A DNA stretch of 64,000 nt from Paenibacillus tianjinensis (GTDB lineage Bacteria; Bacillota; Bacilli; Paenibacillales; Paenibacillaceae): positions 992,001-1,056,000 of the forward strand of contig NZ_CP070969.1 in the NCBI RefSeq assembly GCF_017086365.1, read 5' to 3'. The translations under genes were made by a program, and so were the position numbers. A model generated the notes under the pieces. It did no database searches. It was not told where the DNA came from and worked only from the letters and a program-made list of their open reading frames with translations. This document shows, piece after piece, positions 55,592-63,311 of the stretch (within the stretch, counting starts at the first letter, position 1; each line of letters starts with the position of its first letter).

Positions 55592-56167
55592 TCATCTTAC
55601 CGTCTGGTAGACGAGACCTATGGCTCCAGAATCAAAGGTCTTGTTTTCGATTAGCTTAAGATTGATCTTCTCCCTGAGTCCCTGGAATAACGGCAACCCC
55701 TTACCGATTAGGACGGGAGAAACCGTGATTTTATACTCATCAATTAAATCAAGCTCCATAAGGTGATGTGCAAACCTAGGACTGCCGAGGATGACCATAT
55801 CCTTGCCTGGCTGCTGTTTGAGGTTATTGATCTCTTCCTCGATATCTTCTTTTACGAGTCTGGAATTATTCCATTCGACTTTCTCCAGGGTTGTGGAAAA
55901 AACGATTTTGGCTGTCTTTTCGATCCATTCGGCATGATCCCGTTCATGCTGCGAAGCTGACGGGTTCGAAGGTACAGATGGCCAGTAGCTGTGCATCATC
56001 TGATAAGTCCCACGTCCCCAAATGACAGTGTCGGCAGTACTCAAAATTTCTTTCGCGTGTTTCTCCAGATCAGCATCGTAGGAAATCCAGCCAATATCCA
56101 TTTCACCATTCGGCCCTTCTACAAAACCGTCAAGCGATGCGTGCAGAAAAAGGACGAGTTTTCTCAT
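55592..56167 (-). CDS. Dihydrofolate reductase family protein (RibD C-terminal type)
   Basis: 191 residues from the ATG at 56167 with AAAGGAG upstream; an earlier ATG at 56203 lacks a good site. KLVLFLHASLDGFVEGPNGEMDIGWISYD, DTVIWGRGTYQMMHSYWP, KDMVILGSPRFAHHLMELDLIDEYKITVSPVLIGKGLPLF are typical of the DHFR/RibD-like YwjB group. NADPH-dependent reductase of unknown substrate; not the housekeeping DHFR. Rightmost gene of the accessory block. Confidence 0.88.
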   Translation of the reverse strand: MRKLVLFLHASLDGFVEGPNGEMDIGWISYDADLEKHAKEILSTADTVIWGRGTYQMMHSYWPSVPSNPSASQHERDHAEWIEKTAKIVFSTTLEKVEWNNSRLVKEDIEEEINNLKQQPGKDMVILGSPRFAHHLMELDLIDEYKITVSPVLIGKGLPLFQGLREKINLKLIENKTFDSGAIGLVYQTVR

Positions 56168-56271
56168 GTTCAGTTCTCCTTTGTTCATGAAGGATATCTT
56201 CATCTACATTATACATTATCTACATTTTGCAGAATTCAACTTGGGTTGTTTCTTATGGATGGCTAACCCAA

Positions 56272-56319
56272 TACCTGCCCATTAGTATATTGCCTCGACA
56301 GTTTAGTTCTTTATGAGGC
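56272..56319 (-). repeat. Cassette-type element G, degenerate, right edge of block
   Basis: ACCTGCCCATTAGTATAT (56273-56290) next to GCCTC/GAGGC (56292-56319) with TTTAGTTC in the loop. Resembles motif plus hairpin of elements F and D, and lies where the block meets the core-like GNAT gene. Confidence 0.45.
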
Positions 56320-56385
56320 CAAGGTCTGGCGATATAATAATTTGAATAAATATGAATGCTTCAGGCGGAAGGAGAGATTATCTGC

Positions 56386-56910
56386 ATGTACATAAAAGTT
56401 CTAAATCCGGCCGATGCCGAAAAGTACCGGGAGCTACGGCTTGAGTCACTGCTGAACCATCCGGAAGCTTTTCTGAGCACCTATGAAGCGGAGAAGGGGC
56501 TGCCGTTCGAAACCACGCGCAGCAGGCTGGAGCCTGCGGAAGGCAGGTTCACTCTGGGCGGCTTTACGGAGCAGGATGAGCTGGCGGGAATGGTTACTTT
56601 TATCCGGGAGGACAGGGCGAGAATCTCCCATAAAGGCAATGTCTATGCCATGTATGTGAGTCCCGCAGCACGCAAGCAGAAGCTGGGATACCGGCTGATG
56701 ACGGAACTGCTTGTGCGGGCCGGGCAGCTGCCGGGACTGGAGATTGTTAACCTTACGGTGTTCTCGGACAACCATGCGGCGAAGCGGTTGTATACTTCGC
56801 TGGGATTCACCTGCTATGGTACGGAGCGGAAGGCGGTTAAGCTGGACGGCGTGTATCTGGATGAGGATCTGATGACGCTGGAGCTGAATCAACTCCTGCT
56901 GTATCCATGA
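56386..56910 (+). CDS. GNAT family N-acetyltransferase
   Basis: 174 residues from the ATG at 56386 (GGAAGGAG upstream; a reading from 56356 would include that site). LNPADAEKYRELRLESLLNHPEAFLSTYEAE, VYAMYVSPAARKQKLGYRLMTELL (acetyl-CoA loop) and NLTVFSDNHAAKRLYTSLGFTCYGTE. Substrate unknown. GC and codon use match the core chromosome, unlike the block to the left. Confidence 0.9.
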   Translation: MYIKVLNPADAEKYRELRLESLLNHPEAFLSTYEAEKGLPFETTRSRLEPAEGRFTLGGFTEQDELAGMVTFIREDRARISHKGNVYAMYVSPAARKQKLGYRLMTELLVRAGQLPGLEIVNLTVFSDNHAAKRLYTSLGFTCYGTERKAVKLDGVYLDEDLMTLELNQLLLYP

Positions 56911-56996
56911 AGACAAAAACGGAAGCTTGGTCATATTATAAGCTGCCCGGTGCATAAGCTTGGTCTATAGTCCTGTCCACGGGAGGGGTTGATGAC

Positions 56997-57728
56997 TTGG
57001 CAACTGCGCTGCTTGGCAGCTTTTTATCGGCAATGGCCACGGTGCTCGGAGTGGTGCCCATCCTGTTCGTACGGAGATTGTCCGAGCTGTGGAAGGATGT
57101 GCTGGTTGCTTTTACCGCCGGTATCATGGTTTCTGCGTCCACCTTTGGCTTAATGCCGCAGGCCATTAGGGAGTCAGGAATTATTGCGCTGACGCTCGGA
57201 CTGATCACCGGGGTGCTGCTGCTTGATCTGATTGAGAACAATATTCCGCATATCGATGTCGAGAACAAACCGGGTTTCACTAATATGGATTCCAAGGCGC
57301 TGCTCGTCATGATCGCGCTGTTCATTCATAACATTCCTGAGGGTCTCAGCACAGGGTTCAGCTATGCCAGTGAACAAGGCAGTCTCGGTCCTATGGTGGC
57401 GATTGCCATCGGGGCGCAAAATATGCCGGAAGGCCTGATCCTCGCCATCTTCCTGATGAATTCTAACGCGACCCGGCGCAAGGCGCTGGGGATTGCCGCA
57501 TTAACAGGTCTAATGGAGATGATCTCAGCGGTTATCGGCTATTTTACGGCAAGTTCGATGCAGCATGCGGTCGGTTACGGGCTGGCTTTTGCCGCCGGGG
57601 CGATGCTCTTCATTGTTTACAAGGAGCTGATTCCGGAGAGTCATGGACATGGTTATGAACGGCCGTCGACGTATTCATTTATCTTCGGGCTGCTGGCGAT
57701 GGTGTATATTACGCAGTTTTTTGGCTGA
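56997..57728 (+). CDS. ZIP family metal transporter
   Basis: Eight-helix divalent-metal importer of 243 residues. The metal-site helices are HNIPEGLSTGFSYASEQG and AIGAQNMPEGLILAIFLM, with the early segment AFTAGIMVSASTFGLMPQA. Resembles ZupT/zinc transporters of Firmicutes. The TTG start has GGGAGGGG ten bases upstream. Zinc or iron as substrate cannot be separated. Confidence 0.9.
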   Translation: MATALLGSFLSAMATVLGVVPILFVRRLSELWKDVLVAFTAGIMVSASTFGLMPQAIRESGIIALTLGLITGVLLLDLIENNIPHIDVENKPGFTNMDSKALLVMIALFIHNIPEGLSTGFSYASEQGSLGPMVAIAIGAQNMPEGLILAIFLMNSNATRRKALGIAALTGLMEMISAVIGYFTASSMQHAVGYGLAFAAGAMLFIVYKELIPESHGHGYERPSTYSFIFGLLAMVYITQFFG

Positions 57729-57870
57729 ACAGCAAGAAAGATTTCCCGCAGAGCTTGTACCCGTATATCCTTTATCTACAGCGTTTGCGTCCGGCTTCAA
57801 AAGCCGCTATACTGGCTTTTATCCCGGCGATTCACAGAGCGTCAGCTTGAAGATGGAGGGTGGAAACTGG

Positions 57871-58164
57871 ATGGATAGACTAGCCTGGGAAGCTGTAACA
57901 ACCTTTATTTTGCTTATCATTGCGTACTTAAGCTTGTATTTTTCCTTTCGCAAACGTACGCCTTTTGCGCGCTACACTGCATTAGTGCTGCTGGCGGCAA
58001 GCGGAGCTCCGCTGGCGGTGATGCTGGGGCTGGAATATGCCAGGGAATCCAAGGATGCGAATATCGGTCTGGGGATGGCTTTTATGCTGACCTGGGTGAT
58101 TACGGCGCTGATATTATTGCTGTCACTGATTCTTTGGATTCTCCGGCTAAGAAAGAAACGCTAG
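57871..58164 (+). CDS. Small three-helix membrane protein, unknown
   Basis: 97 residues from the ATG at 57871, with GGAGGGTGG upstream; the longer in-frame reading from 57643 overlaps the ZIP gene in another frame and is not credible. Membrane segments at about 9-27 (VTTFILLIIAYLSLYFS), 37-53 and 70-90 (MLTWVITALILLLSLILWIL). No family recognised. A terminator follows. Confidence 0.6.
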   Translation: MDRLAWEAVTTFILLIIAYLSLYFSFRKRTPFARYTALVLLAASGAPLAVMLGLEYARESKDANIGLGMAFMLTWVITALILLLSLILWILRLRKKR

Positions 58165-58179
58165 TTTTAAAAAATATCA

Positions 58180-58224
58180 AAACAGGCTATTCCGGCTGCA
58201 TGTGCAGTTTAGGATAGCCTGTTT
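58180..58224. terminator. Bidirectional terminator
   Basis: AACAGGCTATTCC and GGATAGCCTGTT with one bulged base, between convergent genes. Confidence 0.85.
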
Positions 58225-58231
58225 GCTGTGC

Positions 58232-59140
58232 TTAGCGGTGGGCCGTGTACACGTTCGCCTTGCTGGCCTTACGGATAGTTTCCAGCTCTTGCGGCGAGAG
58301 TGGGGCAGACTCCACTGCCGCTGCGTTCAGTCTCAGCTGCTCTATATTGCTCGCCCCCGGAATGATGGAAGCTACCGGAGAATGTGCGAGCGGATAGTGA
58401 AGCGCGGCTTGCGTCAGCGTCCGGGAACCGGAAGTCTGCTGTGTCAGCTGATCATGCAGTCCGGCCAGTTCCTGAACACTGTAATCCAGATAATCCTGCT
58501 TCAGCTTGGCACGGCCATTCTCTGTCAGAATCCCGCGCGCCAGCGGCCCGCGGGCAATCAGACTGATGCCATGCTGCTCCAGCAGAGGAAGAATGTCTTC
58601 CTCCGGGCGTCTGTCAAGAATGCTGTATTGACTCATCACACTTACGATGCTTGACCGCTGCACATATTCTCTGATCACATTCGGGCGGATGGAGGAAATG
58701 CCGTAATACCGGATCAGCCCTTCCTGCTTCAGCTCTTCAAAGGCTTCAATGGTCTCATCGATATTGTCTTCGAGCGTTCCGCCATGCAGCTGGTAAAGGT
58801 CGATATAATCGGTTTGCAGCCTGCGGAGACTCTCATGTACGGCTGATTTGATATAGGCTTTGGAGGGGTCCCAGGACCAGCCTTCCTTGCCGGGTATCCG
58901 GCGGTTTCCGACCTTCGTCGCCAGAATAACATCTCCGCGGCGATGGCGGATGGCCGTACCTACGAGTTCTTCATTCCGTCCTTCATCATAAAGATCCGCA
59001 GTGTCGAGGAAGTTAATTTCCAGGTCCAGCGCTTCATGAATGATGGATACGGCTGCAGCTTCCCCGGTTCCCAGGGACATACAACCAAGCCCCATGGCGC
59101 TTACATATAACTCAGATTGGCCTAAACGGTTTTTGTTCAT
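58232..59140 (-). CDS. Aldo/keto reductase
   Basis: 302 residues from the ATG at 59140 (AAAGGGATG upstream; the start at 59173 lacks one). NAD(P)H-dependent barrel with LGLGCMSLGTGE, NFLDTADLYDEGRNEELVG (catalytic Asp, Tyr), ILATKVG with the catalytic Lys, YIDLYQLHGG with His. Substrate unknown. A second reductase gene lies upstream on the same strand after 56 bases. Confidence 0.9.
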   Translation of the reverse strand: MNKNRLGQSELYVSAMGLGCMSLGTGEAAAVSIIHEALDLEINFLDTADLYDEGRNEELVGTAIRHRRGDVILATKVGNRRIPGKEGWSWDPSKAYIKSAVHESLRRLQTDYIDLYQLHGGTLEDNIDETIEAFEELKQEGLIRYYGISSIRPNVIREYVQRSSIVSVMSQYSILDRRPEEDILPLLEQHGISLIARGPLARGILTENGRAKLKQDYLDYSVQELAGLHDQLTQQTSGSRTLTQAALHYPLAHSPVASIIPGASNIEQLRLNAAAVESAPLSPQELETIRKASKANVYTAHR

Positions 59141-59196
59141 TCTGCATCCCTTTCTGCGCTGTTTTGTGTCCATTATTGTAACTCCCCGGGAAGGGA

Positions 59197-60186
59197 CTAT
59201 CCCCGCAAAATGGCTTCGATCTGTTCCAGCTCTTCTGCGCTCAGTTCAGGGGCGTTCAGGGAAGCTACGGCATCCTCGATCTGGCTTACCTTGCTGGCAC
59301 CGATCAGTGCCGAGGTAACCTTGCCGCCGCGCAGCACCCAGGATAAGGCGAGCTGCGACATTTTCTGGCCGCGGGCTGCTGCGATGTCGTTCAGCTTGCG
59401 TACTTTTCCGATGACTTCCTCGGTAATCTCCCGTTCAGAGAGGAATACACTAGGTCCGGCTGCACGGGAATCGGGAGCGATTCCGTTCAGGTAGCGGTCG
59501 GTGAGAATGCCTTTTTGCATCGGCGAGAAGGCGATAGTGCCGATGCCTTCTTCGGCGAGCACATCCTGTAGGCCGTCTTCAATCCAGCGCGACAACATGG
59601 AATAGTTCGGCTGATGAATCAGGCAAGGCGTGCCCAGACGGCGGAGAATCTGCGCCGCTTCGCGTGCTTCGGCCGGTCTGTAATTGGAGATACCAACATA
59701 CAGCGCTTTACCCTGACGCACGATCAGATCCAGCGCAGCCATCGTTTCCTCCAGCGGTGTGTTCGGATCCGGACGGTGATGGTAGAAAATATCCACATAA
59801 TCCAGGCCCAGCCGCTTCAGGCTCTGATCGAGACTGGAAACCAGATTCTTCTTGGAGCCCCATTCTCCATACGGGCCAGGCCACATATAATAGCCGGCTT
59901 TGCTGGAGATGATCATTTCATCACGGTAGGCGGAGAAATCCTGACGGAGGATCCGGCCGAAGTTTTCTTCTGCAGAGCCTGGAGGCGGCCCATAGTTGTT
60001 GGCGAGGTCAAAATGGGTGATGCCCAGATCAAATGCCCGGCGCACCATAGCGCGGCCGTTCTCGAACAGGTCGTTGCCGCCAAAATTATGCCACAGGCCC
60101 AGGGAAATAGCCGGCAGCAGCAGGCCGCTCCGGCCGGTACGGTTGTATTTCATATTGTCATAGCGTTCAGGACTGGCGATATACAT
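59197..60186 (-). CDS. Aldo/keto reductase (YghZ/MgrA-like, L-glyceraldehyde-3-phosphate reductase type)
   Basis: 329 residues: YNRTGRSGLLLPAISLGLWHNFGGNDLFENGRAMVRRAFDLGITHFDLANNYGPPPGSAEENFG at the N terminus (split here by family blocks), IISSKAGYYMWPGPYGEWGS, YVDIFYHHRPDP, QPNYSMLSRW, AFSPMQKGILTDRYLNG. The fit to the YghZ group is close. Its AGGAGG is the end of the structured repeat at 60192-60270. Likely role: reduction of toxic aldehydes such as methylglyoxal; inferred. Confidence 0.9.
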   Translation of the reverse strand: MYIASPERYDNMKYNRTGRSGLLLPAISLGLWHNFGGNDLFENGRAMVRRAFDLGITHFDLANNYGPPPGSAEENFGRILRQDFSAYRDEMIISSKAGYYMWPGPYGEWGSKKNLVSSLDQSLKRLGLDYVDIFYHHRPDPNTPLEETMAALDLIVRQGKALYVGISNYRPAEAREAAQILRRLGTPCLIHQPNYSMLSRWIEDGLQDVLAEEGIGTIAFSPMQKGILTDRYLNGIAPDSRAAGPSVFLSEREITEEVIGKVRKLNDIAAARGQKMSQLALSWVLRGGKVTSALIGASKVSQIEDAVASLNAPELSAEELEQIEAILRG

Positions 60187-60191
60187 GTTTA

Positions 60192-60270
60192 ATCCTCCTA
60201 AAAGTTTTGTTTAGCGTTACTTCATCGAATTGACTTCGGACAAAACTGGCTTCGGAAGCGTTTACGTTTT
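60192..60270 (-). repeat. Structured repeat carrying the ribosome-binding site of the YghZ-like gene
   Basis: On the minus strand: ACGCTTCCGAAGCCAG, AGTTTTGT (60240-60247), then ACAAAACT (60203-60210) running into ACAAAACTTTTAGGAGG and the ATG at 60186. Same layout as the copies before groEL and sspH. Confidence 0.75.
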
Positions 60271-60336
60271 TTAGCCACGGTCATGCTCTATTGTAGCGAA
60301 ATCCCGGAGCTGGGCGTATGTCAGCAAGGAAGATCT

Positions 60337-61185
60337 TTATAGAACAATGTCCGTATTCTCATGACGCATGCGGTACTCTTTGGGGGAGCAGCCCTTGACC
60401 TTCTTGAACATCCGTGAGAAGAGCAGCGGGTCCTGATAGCCGACGGAGCGGGAGATTTCTCCGATGGTACAGCCCGTTTCGGCGAGCAGCTCGCAGGCCT
60501 TGGCGATCCGGAAATTCAGCAGATACTGCTGCGGCGGCAGGCCGACAGTCCGCTTAAACAGGGTGGACAGGTATTTACGGTCCAGCTTCAGGGAAGCGGA
60601 CATCATCTCTACCGTGATATTTTCACAGTAATGGGCATGCAGGAAATGGAGGCATTCCTCGACGTAGAGGCTTTTTTGACGCGGGAGCCTGATGCTGTCC
60701 TTCATCGCCGGAACGGTACGGAGCAATATAGCGAAAAACTCATACATAATCGCTTTGAGCGGCAGATCTAGGCACTCCGCCTGGTCCGCCGCCTCTGTCA
60801 GCCGGTCATAGAGCGCAGGCATGAGCTGCTGATCCATCGGGAAGACAGGGTTTTCCGGGGACAGAGAGGTTTTGGACAATAAGGATTCAATTTCTTCTCC
60901 GGTAAAAGCAATCCAGGAGTAGGTCCAGGGCTCCGTGCTGTCCGCGGCGTAATGGGTCACGATATGGGGATAGGTCAGAAAAGCCTGCCCGGCCCCCAGG
61001 GTATGTGTCGCTTCCCCCACGGAAACCTTGCCCGTACCTGCGTGAATGAAATGGATTTTGTATAAGTCGCGGACGCCTGGACCGACAGAATGACCGGGAG
61101 CACATTGCTCACAGCCCCAGTAATGCAAATGCAGATCAGGGCTGCTGCGGAACGGGCGCTGCGGATTATATTTAAATATGGCCAT
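60337..61185 (-). CDS. AraC family transcriptional regulator
   Basis: 282 residues: N-terminal cupin sensor (about 12-110, YKIHFIHAGTGKVSVGEATHTLGAGQAFLTYP) and a double helix-turn-helix at the end (about 180-275, MSASLKLDRKYLSTLFKRTVGLPPQQYLLNFRIAKACELLAETG, ISRSVGYQDPLLFSRMFKKVKGCSPKEYR). Such regulators usually sense a sugar; the target genes are not obvious here. AAAGAGGCTGAAGC precedes the ATG. Confidence 0.92.
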   Translation of the reverse strand: MAIFKYNPQRPFRSSPDLHLHYWGCEQCAPGHSVGPGVRDLYKIHFIHAGTGKVSVGEATHTLGAGQAFLTYPHIVTHYAADSTEPWTYSWIAFTGEEIESLLSKTSLSPENPVFPMDQQLMPALYDRLTEAADQAECLDLPLKAIMYEFFAILLRTVPAMKDSIRLPRQKSLYVEECLHFLHAHYCENITVEMMSASLKLDRKYLSTLFKRTVGLPPQQYLLNFRIAKACELLAETGCTIGEISRSVGYQDPLLFSRMFKKVKGCSPKEYRMRHENTDIVL

Positions 61186-61274
61186 GCTTCAGCCTCTTTC
61201 CTGTATAAGGTTGTCCTGGACAAGTATGCGGATGTATAGCCATTATACAATAGTTAGGCAGCGTCGGAGAAACT

Positions 61275-61320
61275 GCAAAAAGTCCCAGCACCCCTTAAGA
61301 TTCAGGGCGGGGACTTTTGC
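61275..61320 (-). terminator. Terminator of the 2Fe-2S protein gene
   Basis: GCAAAA(A)GTCCC with GGGGACTTTTGC, read leftward ending in a T-rich arm. Confidence 0.75.
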
Positions 61321-61345
61321 TTGAGGGGCTGAGGACGCGATAGCG

Positions 61346-61657
61346 CTAAGCTTCCATTTTCAGCATAACCAGTTCTTCTACCGGCTCGCCGTTCACGAGA
61401 TGCTCCTCAACAATACGGGGCACATCCTCTGTCGTTACATTGTAATACCAGATGCCGTCAGGATACACGATTACAAACGGGCCGTTTCCGCATAGACCGA
61501 GACAGCTCGTTTTGTTGATTTTAACGGTCTTGTTGATGCCTTGCTCCACCAGCTGTTCTTTGAACGCCTGCATCACATCTTCGACATCCTGGTTGTTGCA
61601 GTGCTCGCTGCAGCAGAAGAGCAGATGCTTTTTTAAAACCTTTAAACGCATATTCAT
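61346..61657 (-). CDS. Thioredoxin-like 2Fe-2S ferredoxin
   Basis: 103 residues. Four cluster Cys are visible in LLFCCSEHCN (Cys-x4-Cys, with an extra adjacent Cys) and SCLGLCGNGPFVIVYPDGIWY (Cys-x3-Cys), the layout of thioredoxin-fold 2Fe-2S proteins related to NuoE. AAGGAGG precedes the ATG. Electron carrier; partner unknown. Single gene. Confidence 0.88.
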   Translation of the reverse strand: MNMRLKVLKKHLLFCCSEHCNNQDVEDVMQAFKEQLVEQGINKTVKINKTSCLGLCGNGPFVIVYPDGIWYYNVTTEDVPRIVEEHLVNGEPVEELVMLKMEA

Positions 61658-61997
61658 GGTAAGCCTCCTTAGTCATGTGAAAATCGTTAACATATCTTAC
61701 GAGGAGTATAGTCCCTTTTGCTTACATTGTATTGAGGCTCTGCGGATTGTTCGTAAAGGCTTAACAAATGGGCTGAAAACGGGATTTTTATGTAAGAATA
61801 TCTGACTTATCGGGATCATGTTTGATGAAAATATGTCTGTTTTTTCGTTTTTTTTGCTCTTTTTCTGTTTCAAAAATATATATAAGGAGTCTGCTTGGAA
61901 TTAACAAACTTCCAGTTTCGCCGGCAGCCGTTTGGTTAAGTAAGAGATGTGAACGAGAGACCCATCACTAAAAAAAATGCTATCAGGAGGGAATCGT

Positions 61998-63176
61998 ATG
62001 AATAAGAAAATTGTTGGTGTATTCCATAACGAACATGAGGCTTCACGGGCTATTGAAGATCTGAAGAGCCGGGGATTTCTTACAGAAGATATCTCCGTAA
62101 TAGCAAGGGATAAGCGGGATGTAGACGCGATCAGCGACGAAACAGGAACCAAAGCACCGGAAGGCATGGCCTCGGGTGCGGCAACCGGCGGACTGCTTGG
62201 CGGGGTAACCGGACTGCTGGCAGGAATTGGTGCCCTGGCGATACCGGGGATCGGCCCGATCATTGCCGCAGGCCCGATTGCAGCGACCTTAGCTGGTGCA
62301 GCCGTTGGAGCCGGCACCGGGGGATTAGTCGGCGGGCTGATCGGACTTGGGATTCCGGAAGATGAAGCTGAGAGCTATGATAACTATGTAGACGAAGGAC
62401 GGATTCTGGTTATGGTAGATGCGGACAGTTCCCGTGCAAATGACGTGTACGATGTGTTCCGTAACCATAATTCAGCCAACGCCGACCGGTACTTGGACAA
62501 CAATGTAACGACTGAAACGGCAGAAGAGAGTGCCCGCGGCTCTGTAACAGACACCGTGGATGCGGCCTTTAACGGATCGGGGCTCGAAGGACGGAATGAT
62601 ACCGGACTCGATACGATGAATTCAGCATCTGTACATGATCTTCCTGAAACAAAAGCCCTGGATGATGTGAACCGTCCGGGGATGACGGGAGATGTGTACT
62701 CCGGCACACGTGATGGAATCGCGGATCTGGACAACACACGTTTAAGTGACTATGACCGGCAGGATGATGAAGCCCGCAGGCTGCGCCTGCGTGAGGAACA
62801 GCTGGACGTGTCCAAAAACAAAGTGCAGACCGGTGAGGTTAATGTCCGCAAGGAGATCATCGAGGAGCAGAAGACGATCAATGTTCCGGTTTCCCACGAG
62901 GAAATTGTGATCGAGCGGCGCTCGGTCAACAATGACTCCAGCTCAACACCAATTGGTGCTGATGAGACGATCCGCATTCCTGTTAGCGAGGAACAGGTGG
63001 ACGTCCGTAAGAATACGGTAGTTACCGGTGAAGTAGACATTCATAAACGTGAAATTCAGGGTACAGAGCAGGTGAAGGATACCGTGAAACGCGAGGAAGC
63101 CCGGATCGACAAGACGGGTAATGTGAAGGTCAACAGCAGCGACGAGCTGCAGAGAGACCACAGCCGTACGCGTTAA
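61998..63176 (+). CDS. General stress protein with YflT-like and YsnF/AvaK (DUF2382) domains
   Basis: 392 residues from the ATG at 61998, preceded by CAGGAGGG; an ATG at 61977 lies before that site. N-terminal YflT-like domain (about 1-50, KKIVGVFHNEHEASRAIEDLKSRGF), a Gly/Ala-rich hydrophobic segment (about 55-115, GLLGGVTGLLAGIGALAIPGIGP) that could insert in membranes, an acidic linker, and a C-terminal DUF2382 domain built of two repeats (EEQLDVSKNKVQTGEVNVRK near 265 and EEQVDVRKNTVVTGEVDIHK near 330). Such proteins are stress induced; molecular role unknown. Confidence 0.88.
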   Translation: MNKKIVGVFHNEHEASRAIEDLKSRGFLTEDISVIARDKRDVDAISDETGTKAPEGMASGAATGGLLGGVTGLLAGIGALAIPGIGPIIAAGPIAATLAGAAVGAGTGGLVGGLIGLGIPEDEAESYDNYVDEGRILVMVDADSSRANDVYDVFRNHNSANADRYLDNNVTTETAEESARGSVTDTVDAAFNGSGLEGRNDTGLDTMNSASVHDLPETKALDDVNRPGMTGDVYSGTRDGIADLDNTRLSDYDRQDDEARRLRLREEQLDVSKNKVQTGEVNVRKEIIEEQKTINVPVSHEEIVIERRSVNNDSSSTPIGADETIRIPVSEEQVDVRKNTVVTGEVDIHKREIQGTEQVKDTVKREEARIDKTGNVKVNSSDELQRDHSRTR

Positions 63177-63210
63177 GCGAGCGAGATTCATTGAGCTGAG
63201 TTGTTATAGC

Positions 63211-63259
63211 AAAAAGGGTCTATCCCACGTCCAGCCGGACGCAGGATAGACCCTTTTTT
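63211..63259. terminator. Bidirectional terminator
   Basis: AAAAAGGGTCTATCC and GGATAGACCCTTTTTT with inner CGTCC/GGACG, between the convergent stress-protein and glpX genes. Confidence 0.95.
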
Positions 63260-63311
63260 CGAGGTTAGAGCATACACACTGTAGCTGACGCCAGTCCGGG
63301 AGAACAGCAGC

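Noticed and set aside
52113..56319. Integron attC sites
   Set aside because: The motifs do not fit the RYYYAAC/GTTRRRY core sites and no integron integrase is present; I keep only the looser cassette-like description.
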